Below the pieces are notes generated by a model. The model made no database searches. It was not told the origin of the DNA and worked only from the letters and a program-made list of their open reading frames with translations. A stretch of 50,848 bases of DNA. It comes from Chara braunii. Its lineage: Eukaryota > Streptophyta > Charophyceae > Charales > Characeae. Each line of letters starts with the position of its first letter. Position 1 is the first letter of the stretch. Below are positions 41,946 through 50,848 of the stretch, piece after piece. The stretch covers positions 6,562,954-6,613,801 of the forward strand of contig BFEA01000010.1 in NCBI GenBank assembly GCA_003427395.1, written 5' to 3'. The position numbers and the translations under genes are program-made.

Positions 41946-43047
41946 TGCAAGGAATATGAGCGAGAGCGATAGACAGAAATACAAGTTGCAAAACCACGCA
42001 GAAGTCCAGATAGTCATGTACCAAGCAGAGAGCTCAAATGCACCAAGATTCCATCCAAATAAGAGCAAAGCAGTGAACTCTTGTGTCAATGTTATCGCCC
42101 TCAGGCCCCACCAACACAGTATCCAATGTTGCTCATCTCTGTCTGGCACCCAGCGCCCAGCCTACTCTACTGAGCCCATGTAGCCTATCTACATTCGTGC
42201 AACAGGATCACTTCCGACGTTGAAGACCAATGTACATAAAGTCAACACCAATGCCGGCCCTCCACATATACCAGGTACGTTGTCTCTCCTCCCCTCATCA
42301 GACCTTGACCACCCACTCATGCGCCTCGTACCCGAAGACCACCTCTGCCCATCACCCGCATGCGCCCCGGCAGCCCGGCTATGGCTGCCGTGTGCCCACT
42401 GCCCTGCAGCGCCCGTGTGCGCCCGAGCATGCAGACACTTGTGTAGCAACGCAGCAGCGTGTCCGCATTGCCTGCATAGGCCAGAATACCCAGCCTCTGG
42501 CCAGCGACCTTCCTATATGGAAGTCGCAGCCTCTGTTTGGCTGTGTGGGCCTGGCTGAGGAAGCTCCCAGTAGCTTCCAGTCTGGCCCCAGTGTCTGCGT
42601 CCAGGCCCTGTCTGACAGTTGTTGGGGCCTGGGCCCTTTCTGGTTGGCCACGTCCAGGGAGCCTCCAGGCTCCAAGTGTTTGCCGTCTTCTCATTGGCTC
42701 ATTGGGCCTCTGTGACGACAATGCTGCTTTCTGATTCGCCCACGGCCACTTCGCGATGTGCCGGCCTCACACTGCGTGTACCCAGGGCGCAACCACCCGG
42801 CCCTGGGCTCAACTGCTTGACGCAGCTGCTGTTTCTGGAAGGAGTCCAGAGAGAGGCTCACGTTGCACTTCAACCAACTGGTGTGCTGCAACTGTCTGAT
42901 ACCCACATTGGAAAATGCTGAGATAAGGGCCTCTTTGGATATTCAGGCCCGCCTTCACTTAGGGCGGGCACGAGGCTTGCTGGGGGCCACAGCCCAGTTC
43001 ATGTGCATGTTGGCTAGGGTCCTGTGAGGGCATATTCCTCACAGTAC
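41942..43047 (-). mobile_element. Solo LTR G
   Basis: An LTR at 41946-43043 (1098 bp) starts TGCAAGGAATATGAGCGA and ends ATTCCTCACA. It is flanked by GTAC on both sides (41942-41945, 43044-43047). It shares the TGCAAGGAA.ATGAG start, the CGCC/GGCGCCCAG blocks and the CCTTCACTTAGGGCGG block with element B's LTR, but is diverged. No internal domain is present. Confidence 0.88.
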
Positions 43048-45230
43048 TAAATACACAGCTATAATGACCCGTTGCTGTGTGTCTGGGGCAATGAAGTAAG
43101 TGAGAGCTGGAACCCTTCAGTTCGTCTCCAAAGGACCGTTGCATACTCGTGAATACTTCACCAAGTATGGGCAAAACCAAAGATCAACCAATATAGGATG
43201 AGCATGTATACAGTGGAAGTCTGAGAAATGGACTGACTCACATGGACTGAACTCACCCAGACATCACTCACCACACAAGCAATCGTGAGATGGTGGGGTC
43301 TGAAGCCAATCATAGACGATGCTTCAGGCCCCGTACAATCATACACGGATGAATGGCGGGAGGAGAGACGATGGAGGTGGGAGGTATAGGCAGCGCCAGA
43401 TGTCACCGAGATAGAATCCAGAAGGTCACCGATATGGTAGCCCAAAATGTCACCGAACAAAGAATGTCGTGGGCAATAAGTCACCAATGTCGGAGGTACA
43501 GAATCCTAATGTAACCGGTGTCCAATCTGTGATGCCGCCTGGTATCAATCCCAACTATCTCCAATGTCTCGAATCCGGTAAGTATCACAGTCTCCTACCA
43601 CCGAAGTCCAATCACTGATCTCTGTCCAACTCGTATCAAAGTCTCCAGTCTGAAGAAGAAGAAGAAGAAGAAGAAGAAGAAGGAGAAGGAGGAGAAGAGG
43701 AAGAAGAAGAGATCCGAGAGGGACAGAGTAGGAAAGGAGGTGGTGAGTCAGCGCCCAGGCTCCTACCTGCAGATGCAGGCTGGCGCCTTGGAACTGTTGA
43801 AGACCCGCAGCTTCAACCTGGAGCTATGGCGCTGCGCAGGTAAGCCGGTAAGTGTCCGTCTGCCACCTCTAGCCGTCACTCAGCGCTAATCAGCGCTGCT
43901 GTGCTTGGAGCTGCGCTAAACCAAGATTAGCGCAGCGTTCCTCAACTGCTGTCGTCCTCTCTCTCTGTCCCGAAATGGCCGTTGGCTGGGCCTAAATACC
44001 GGCCGGCGGCCAGTTCGGCCTCTGCTTCCCACGATGGCCTGCGATCTGAACCGTCAGATCTATCGTCCGATCCATGGTTCAGGTCGGACCGGTTTTCGGG
44101 AAGCAGGCTGCCTGAATGGCGGCCTGGTCCAAACGGAACGTTTGCCTTTTTCCCGCCCAGGGCCTGCTGGGCCTGGTCTAGAACCGGTTGCCCAAGGCCA
44201 AAGGGGTGGCCTAAAAGGTCCGGCCTTTGGGCTTGCGTGGCCTGGATTATTGCGTCCGGGCCCTCGGTACCCCTCAGCCTAGTCGTCGGGCCTGAAACGG
44301 CCCGTGTGGAATGTAGTATGTAACAGTAACCCTTCCGTCAGCTTGTCTCCATGGCTATATCACTCTGGTGCACTGGGGGGGAACAGAGCAGAGGGAAACC
44401 GATGGGGGGGGAAGGAAATGTGGCATGTGTATGTGTGTTCCCAACCGTTTTCGTTTGTTTAGGTCCTGTTTTGGTCTCGTTGTCAATCCACTGTTTTTGC
44501 CAGTCTTTCGTGCAACCTAATGGTTGCGTGTCTGTTGTATTGGGGGCCATGTCACCACAGCTCGACATCCTTGGAATTCTGTAATTTCTTAACGTGTAGC
44601 ACCCACTCTCTGTTAGACTGTTGTGGGAGATATTTGGTTCATGCTTGGGGGCTCCTTCGACACTCCTTGGGGCGTCCTCGGGGCCGAAGGAAGTTTCCTT
44701 CAGCGTTTTGAAGGAAATTCCCGCCGTCGTTCCACCTATCTTTGGGGTGGTCTCCCAAGGATGATTCCTTTTGGCCCCCAGTAGCGATTTTCATAATATT
44801 ATAGTCGGCCACTGGGGGAGCAATGCCTTGGTCCATTGGGTGATGTCTGTCTCGCAACGTTGTGGTCCAGCTGCCGAAGGCGGGAAATTTTGAAAGGCGC
44901 CGGCGACGGGAAAAAAAGGAACCCCTTAAAAAGCAATGGACCTCCCCGTTCGAATATCAAATTTCAAATTGGGTGCTGGACTTCACAACAGTGACGCGGG
45001 GCAGGTGGCGTCCATATTGGCGACGGTGGAAACAGGCATTTGCAGTGGCGCAGTGGAGTCTTCGTAAGTCATTACGAATTTATGAGCGCCCCGCGAAGGT
45101 CCATCGCCATCGCCTCCTCCTGCCGCTGCGCATATGTGTGGAGTCGAGCACACGCGGGGAACGTCGTCGGCGACTTGGTGCTGAGGTTACCGTGGTCGTG
45201 GCGAGTTGGTAAGCTGTTGTATTTTCGTGG
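43048..45230. other. Gene-free stretch
   Basis: No recognised gene. At 43060-43075 TAATGACCCGTTG recalls the start of the A/F-type LTRs, but no matching end was found. At 43400-43600 short TCACCGA / CCAATGTC words recur irregularly. Mostly unique sequence otherwise. Confidence 0.4.
43652..43711. repeat. (GAA)n microsatellite
   Basis: A GAA-rich run with GGA interruptions. Confidence 0.95.
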
Positions 45231-45233
45231 TTC

Positions 45234-45786
45234 ATGAGCATTGCAATACACGTGCCGATGGAGGGCAGCAGCGATGATGGACGTGTGAAGTTGACGACGA
45301 TCGAGAAGACGGTCGTGGAGGTGGCCGTGACGACCATGCTCTTTCATTGTCAGCAGGAGAGGGCATTGGGCAGAATGAGAGCACAAATCCACGCTTGGAG
45401 GAGGAAGATGCTTCATCAAGTCTTGGTCGAAGGGCTGGATACCATGGCCATCTTCGAGGCTGTAGTTCAGGTTTGCTGCGCCATGGGTTGCAATGTTTTT
45501 CCACGATTGACGGGGGGGGGCGTGGGCGGATCTCAGGCAATGCGATGATGTGACGGAGGAGTACTTCTGGGAGAAGCTATGTATGTCGCCACGTGTCTTT
45601 AGGGGGATGGCGATTGCATCCAGTGTGGACGAATGCCCGCGGGACGCACTGTCGATGTCGATGTTGACTGCAGTCGGTGTCGATCCCTTGTCTTCTCTGG
45701 TGGAGGCCTTTGATAGAGGCCGACCATCAACGATAGAGGATGGACACGTGGAACAGGAGGACCATGACAAGCAAAATTGTGACTAG
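45234..45786 (+). pseudogene. Possible decayed transposase-like ORF (uncertain)
   Basis: Two abutting plus-strand frames. The first holds IHAWRRKMLHQVLVEGLDTM. The second holds TEEYFWEKLCMSPRVFRGMA, whose pattern (acidic, E-E-x-F-x-x-x-x-R/C-M-S-x-x-x-F) resembles the N-terminal region of PIF/Harbinger (ALP1-like) transposases. No DDE catalytic block was found downstream, and the reading soon turns into degenerate repeat. This is a weak resemblance from memory of the family pattern only. Confidence 0.2.
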
Positions 45787-46260
45787 GAGCAGTAGTGGCA
45801 ACCTTCAATAGAGATCGACTATCAATGACACGTACGACAGGGCCGTTATTCCACGACGGCGGTGAAGATCCACCGAACGGCGACGATGAAGGGAGTATGG
45901 GATACGACACACACACTCTAACAGATCGTACGCCCTTGCACTGCGAGCCGGGACGTAGTCTGCACGGTGGCTCATGGAGTGGTTCACCGAAGACCTGCTC
46001 TTCCCCTATCGTCCGTCCATGATGATGCCCTTCTTTGCAGGTGCCTCTTGCGTGTGCGTCCAGACAGCCTGCCGAGGATGCAGACGTGGAAGACGATTAG
46101 AAGGACAAACAAAATGATTATCAGGAGCAGCAGCAGCAGCCTTCGAAAGACGTCGGCCATGAACGACACGTAGGGAAGGGCAGTAACTACACGACGCCAG
46201 TACATATCCACCAATCGGTGACGAAGAGGGTCGCAAACAACATACCGCAGCATCCCACAA
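45760..46260. repeat. Degenerate repeat, about 336-bp period
   Basis: The block AGGAGCAG.AG..GCA.CCTTC, with ATGA.CGACACGTA and AT.CACC.A.CGG.GACGA, occurs at 45787 and again at 46123. The flanking GACAA.CAAAAT words also match. Confidence 0.6.
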
Positions 46261-46725
46261 ATGCCCTCTAACGTTTTACGTTGCTGAGTACAGTGGCGAA
46301 TTGAACGAAGGGTCGGCTAAAATATTAAATTTTGTTGACCGTTGAAACCCTTTCTGTTTGGTGGCACGCACTGCGAGGGAGAACACAGGTTGAAGACGTT
46401 CGTGGAGGCCACCCGACCACCAACGATTACCGTTGGCGTAACGATCCCGGAAGCTGAACATTGACGACCCAAGATGTCCGTGCGGTGGCCGGTAGGTACT
46501 CCAACGGACCAGCCGACAAAAAATTCTTGCCGATGATGGGTGCCCTTGCCACTCCGATTATCACGGATCTGTGACCTCCGAGGGACCTCGGGAGGTACCT
46601 TGGGGAAGGCCACAAAATGGTTGTAGCCCAAGGACACCCCGAGGATTCCCGGAGAAAACATTTTCACTTTTTTTTTTCCCTTTTTATCCCCGAGTATAGG
46701 AGAAACGATAATTTGCTCGGGGACG

Positions 46726-47210
46726 GATTGCATAGGGGAGGAGAAACACATGTTTTGGATACATCCGGAGCCAAAATCAAGTCCGGATGCATCCGGGAGT
46801 TAGCCGTTTCCTTTTCTTTCAAGTAGGGACTGGTTGTGGGGCATTGAGGCTAGGAAATTGACCCCTATTGTAGTCCAAGTTGCAACAGACTGCATAAGGG
46901 AGGGGAGACGCATGTCCTAGAAGCGTCTGGAGCCAATATTGAGTCTGAATGCACTTGGGAGTCTAGCGCTTTATTTCTCCCTAGTGTCGGGCAAGGTGTA
47001 GGGGTGTGGGACTAGGGAAAGGAACATGGATGCGGTCCGAGAAATAACTGACTGCATAGGGATGCCTAGACTAAGGGAAAATGAGCCACGCCAAGTCCGG
47101 AGGACTAGAAAAAAGTGATTGCGGCATGAGGCAAGTGGAGACGGTAAATGGCGGCCGCAAGATGAGATCTCGCGGCCAAGAAAAATTCGGCACAGGAGAA
47201 GCACCTAAGG
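46726..47210. repeat. Degenerate 162-bp tandem repeat, three copies
   Basis: Units begin GA.TGCATA.GGGA at 46726, 46888 and 47050, exactly 162 bp apart. The first two share long blocks (GGAGCCAA..T.AAGTC.G.ATGCA, GGGAGT.TAGC). The third diverges early. Confidence 0.75.
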
Positions 47211-49154
47211 GAGGAGTGCTGGAAACCCCAACGGCGAGGGGGTCCCAACAATAAAAATGGGACGTCGTTCGGGATTCTGTCGGGGACCGAGTGGGCCCAA
47301 ATAATAAAAATCAAAAATGGGACATGCGTCGGGGGGACTGCCGGCGGGACAAGAAAACGGAATTAGTACATGGGAAGTGGCGGGGACTTGGGTTGTCCCG
47401 AGGAAAGTCGTGAGCTAAGTGCAGAAAAATAAATGATGATGCGAGCGGACGGCGCCGTCGAGATCGGGGACCTAGACGGTGGAAAATATTAGCACCACTA
47501 GTGCAAGCACTAGTGGGGGCGATTGGGAAGAGCCACGGGAAGAAGGTAGGAGAAATAATAGTGGTAGGGGGCCTGCCCAGCAGTCCGAGATATCTCGGAT
47601 CAGCTAGGCATGAGAAAGTAGAGCCTCAAGGGGCTCCACATGAGAAAATGGTTGTCCGGAGAAAATCGGAGCAAGGGGGCCCAAAATCAGAAATAACAGG
47701 AGCAAAATGAAGCCCCCTAGGAGGGTGGGGGTGCCATTGCTGCAATCCGTGATATAACGGCCTAGTAGTTGCTGTGAATCTGGCCTTGAATGGGGTTCTA
47801 AAGACTAGAAATAGAATGCACAGTTGTTTGACACGTGTCGCAACTGAAATAAAAGAAAAAGAGAGAAAATTGGAAGAAGATGGAGGGAGAATGAGACAAA
47901 AAGGGAGAAAAGAGTGGAGGGAAATATGCCGGCCTATTGGGACTGCTGCAGTAGGGACTGGCAGGTCCCTACGATGACCTCATCCCTCCTAGATTCAAAG
48001 AGGGCAGTCCGGATTGCAGAGATATGACCCTTGGGGCATTATCTCTACAATATCTAAATTAAAAAGGGAAAATTGAGGGAAAATGCAAAAGTGAGTTGGT
48101 CGGTTTTCTTTTGGACCATGGATCTGAGATCAGATCTCATGGTGGAGAGGATTTAGCCGTTTTTTGTGGGCCAGCACAAAACGGCTAGCTCCAGAATGAG
48201 GTGGCAACCCAAAAAGGAAAGAAACAAAAGAGGGAAGAGGACAAAATTGTGCATTTGGCCCAAAAGGAGAGCTGGATGCATCAAAAATTGAGAATGTGGA
48301 CTTTGGGGCCCTAAATTGAGGCAAGGGCTACCATGGGGCAGCCCGGAATATTGTGAACCTTGGATCTTATCCAGATCCAAGGCTGAAGTTGCACCGCCAC
48401 TTGGAAAAATGCAACGGCCTACTAAAAAAGAGGCCAAGATCAGAAAAGTCAAGGAAATGGGCCTCTAGGCCCTTGTTTTTCAAGTAAGGCTGCCCCTTGG
48501 GCATGGGGACCCTATGAAACAACATTTTTGAAACTGAAAAGAGGCCAAGGGAGGCCAAGGGGTAGTCTGAGTTGGTACCAACCACTCGGGCTGCATGTAC
48601 CTGGCCAAAATAAGGCTCGGGTACCCCCGGAAGGGCCTAGTGGTGAAAAATTGCCTTGAGGGTACCTCGGTTCTCTTTGAGGCACATGGAGAGGCTCATA
48701 GGCTGGGCGGTGTACCAGTTTCAGCCTACATAAGCTGGGAGTTCAGTCTGCCACTCCCACATTTGCATGAGAGGAGCCCATGCTGCCCAAATGAGCCCGT
48801 GAGAGAGCTCTACTCACTTGGAAGTGAGAGGAGGGGAACCACTGCTAGTTTGGAGCTTGGTGATGGTGGAAGGCTAGAGGAGGAGGCCCTCGTGGCTGGT
48901 AGTAGTGAGGAAGGTGGTCCGCCATAGCCCCCAGGCTGTGAGAGAGAAGGGGAGGCTAGAAGGAGTCCCATTAGTCCTCCTAGAGGGAAGGACTCCATAG
49001 CCAAAGCAAGAGAGGTCTGCCATAGCTTAAGGAGAAGGTGATAGAGGAGGAGGAGATGAGTTTGAGGAGGGTGGAAGCCATAGCCAGGGAGTGAGCATCA
49101 AGGTTGAGACTCCACCTGCAAGCCACCAATAGAGGTGAGTAGGAGGAAGAAGCT

Positions 49155-49159
<5 letters not shown>
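47211..49159. other. Gene-free, purine-rich stretch
   Basis: No recognised gene. The plus strand is G/A-rich. The part at 48905-49030 has GTCCGCCATAGCC...GCCATAGC words like those in solo LTR F (35095-35150), so a diverged LTR may lie here, but I could not set its ends. Confidence 0.35.
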
Positions 49160-49206
<47 letters not shown>

Positions 49207-49323
49207 CTTGTTCTTGTTCGTCTTCCTCTTCTTCCTCTTCCTCTTCTTCTTCTTCTTCTTCTTCATCCTCTTCTTCCTCTCCATCTTCCTCCTCCTCCCT
49301 CTCATTCTTCTTCATCTTCTTCC

Positions 49324-49355
<32 letters not shown>

Positions 49356-49385
49356 TTCTTCCCCCTTCCTCTCCACTTTGATCTC
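49160..49385. repeat. Poly-T run and polypyrimidine (CTT/CCT) tract
   Basis: About 47 T in a row (49160-49206), then 180 bp of almost pure C/T. Apparent Lys/Glu-rich proteins on the other strand are artefacts. It directly precedes the satellite array. Confidence 0.97.
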
Positions 49386-49401
49386 CTCCATCTCTTGATT
49401 T

Positions 49402-50848
49402 TCACCTATTTGGTAGTAGGTGGAGTTGTGATTCACTCATGTATGTTCCGCTGCTCATCCCTTGTGTTTTGGCCTGTCCAAACTCTTGTTTTTCTCTCAT
49501 TTGGTAGTAGGTAGAGTTGCGAGTCACCCATGGATGTTCCGCTGCTCTCCCCTTGTGTTTTGGCCTGTCCACTCTCTTGTTTTACTCTCATTTGGTAGTA
49601 GGTGGAGTTGCGATTCACTCATGGATGTTCCGCTGCTCATCCCTTGTGTTTTGGCCTGTCGAAGCTCTTGTTTTTCTCTCATTTGGTAGTAGGTAGAGTT
49701 GCGAGACACCCATGGATGTTCCGCTGCTCTCGCGTTGTGTTTTGGCCTGTCCACTCTCTTGTTTTACTCTCATTTGGTAGTAGGTGGAGTTGCGATTCAC
49801 CCATGGATGTTCCGCTGCTCATTCCTTGTGATAGTGGTTGTTCTTGCTCTTGATTTGCACTCATTTGGTAGTAGGTAGAGTTGCGAGTCACTCATGGATG
49901 TTCCGCTGCTCATCCCTTGTGTTTTGGCCTGTCCAAGCTCTTGTTTTTCTCTCATTTGGTAGTAGGTAGAGTTGCGAGTCACCCATGGATGTTCCGCTGC
50001 TCTCCCCTTGTGTTTTGGCCTGTCCACTCTCGTGTTTTAGTCTCATTTGGTAGTAGGTGGAGTTGCGATTCACCCATGGATGTTCCGCTGCTCATTCCTT
50101 GTGATATTGGTTGTTCTTGCTCTTGATTTGCACTCATTTGGTAGTAGGTAGAGTTGCAAGTCACTCATGGATGTTCCGCTGCTCATCCCTTGTGCTTTGG
50201 CTTTTCCAAGCTCTTGTTTTTCTCTCATTTGGTAGTAGGTAGAGTTGCGAGTCACCCATGGATGTTCCGCTGCTTATCCCTTGTGTTTTGGCCTATCCAA
50301 GCTCTTGTTTTCCTCTCGTTTGGTAGTAGGTAGAGTTGCGAGTCACCCATGGATATTCCGCTGCTCATTCCTTGTGATATTGGTTGTTCTTGCTCTTGAT
50401 TTGCACTCATTTGGTAGTAGAAGGTGTTGCGATGCACCCATGGAGGATCCGCTGCTCTTTCCTTGTGATTTGGGTTGTTCACAGTTGTGCTTTTCACTCA
50501 TGTAGTAGGTCGTAGTGCTCCGATTCCTCCTTGAGTGTTGTGCTGTTCTTCCCTTGTGATTTGGGTTGTTCACACTTGTGCTTTTCATTCATGTAGTAGG
50601 TAGTAGTGCTCCGATTCTTCCTTGAGTGCTGTGCTGTGTTTCCCTTGTGATTTGGGCTGTTCACACTTGTGCTTTTCACTCATGTAGTAGGTAGTAGTGT
50701 TCCGATTCTTCCTTGAAGTGCTGTGCTGTGTTTTCCTTGTGATTTGGACTGTTCTCAATTGTGCTTTTCACTCATGTAGTAGGTAGTAGTGTTCCGATTC
50801 TTCCTTGAAGTGTTGTGCTGTTCTTCCCTTGTGATTTGGGTTGTTCAC
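49402..50848. repeat. 91-bp satellite array, about 16 units, open at window end
   Basis: The anchor TGGTAGTAGG recurs at exact 91-bp steps (49411, 49502, 49593 and so on to about 50413), then continues in a variant form (TGTAGTAGGT.GTAGTG.TCC) to the end. Units fall into types: A (CATCCCTTGTGTTTTGG), B (CTCTCCCCTTGTG), C (CATTCCTTGTGATATTGG) and D (CTTCCCTTGTGATTTGGG). The order is about A B A B C A B C A A/B C D D D D D. Type C recurs every 273 bp. Short open frames of 61-86 codons repeated along it are periodic artefacts. Confidence 0.97.

Noticed and set aside
43060-43980. Additional plus-strand LTR starting at TAATGACCCG
   Set aside because: The start resembles A/F LTRs, but it lacks the TG terminus and no GGATCRTAACA-like end or target duplication was found.
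45072-45770. 232-codon minus-strand protein
   Set aside because: Composition is His/Ser/Arg-rich with no recognisable domain, and the 3' side lies in the degenerate repeat; treated as chance.
48980-49405. Lys/Glu-rich 141-codon protein
   Set aside because: It is the translation of the poly-A / GAA-GGA complement of the polypyrimidine tract, with no conserved sequence outside the repeat.
49433-50679. Family of 61-86-codon small proteins on both strands
   Set aside because: The frames recur with the 91-bp satellite period and differ only as monomers differ; 91 is not a multiple of three, so frames shift from unit to unit.
49402-50848. CRISPR array
   Set aside because: The units are near-identical through their whole 91 bp without unique spacers, and the genome is eukaryotic.
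1-50848. Ribosomal RNA genes
   Set aside because: No rRNA core sequences were recognised on either strand.

Overview
The window looks like repeat-rich nuclear DNA of a green plant, most plausibly a streptophyte (charophyte-type) alga. The taxonomic call is an inference. It rests on plant-type Ty3/gypsy chromoviruses, primer-binding sites of the plant initiator-Met type, a plant-type mitochondrial rps3 tail embedded in the nuclear DNA, dense CT/CA/GAA microsatellites and short assembly gaps. No intact host gene could be recognised. Nearly everything that codes is decayed retrotransposon.

Layout. 1-3199: non-coding DNA with small tandem duplications and CT, CA and GA microsatellites. 3200-21775: element A, a minus-strand chromovirus. 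Its pol runs down to 4096, its gag lies at about 8.4-10.2 kb, and its leader and PBS end at 11700. Its 5' LTR is split by a second minus-strand chromovirus, element B (12801-21636, LTRs of 917 and 924 bp, 4-bp target duplication CATG). A mitochondrial DNA fragment (LAGLIDADG endonuclease, rps3 3' end, group II intron domain V; about 7.68-8.33 kb) sits between A's gag and protease. 21776-24360: non-coding DNA with several degenerate tandem repeats and a long CT microsatellite. 24361-30765: element C, a plus-strand relative of B with 5' LTR, PBS, gag, a 190-N gap, protease, RT and RNase H; its integrase and 3' LTR are missing. 30790-31345: an unusual cluster of same-strand TGACGTGGC motifs. 31746-38629: element D, a third, plus-strand chromovirus type with gag, protease, RT, RNase H, integrase and chromodomain-like tail. 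Its protease is split by a 1364-bp solo LTR (F) with a TAGA target duplication. 39860-40810: a probable LTR (E) with a PBS. 41946-43043: a solo LTR (G) with GTAC target duplication. 43.0-49.1 kb: no recognisable gene, with degenerate 162-bp and about 337-bp repeats. 49.4-50.85 kb: a 91-bp satellite array, running off the window, with a 273-bp higher-order (ABC) organisation.

How it fits together. The window is a record of successive LTR-retrotransposon insertions (B into A, F into D, solo LTRs F and G). Organellar DNA was captured, and recombination reduced elements to solo LTRs. Coding regions decayed by stop codons, many of which fit C-to-T change at CAG, CAA or CGA codons. Three elements retain a GPY/F plus chromodomain-like integrase tail. 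B and C are members of one family in opposite orientation 2.7 kb apart, forming a large inverted repeat.
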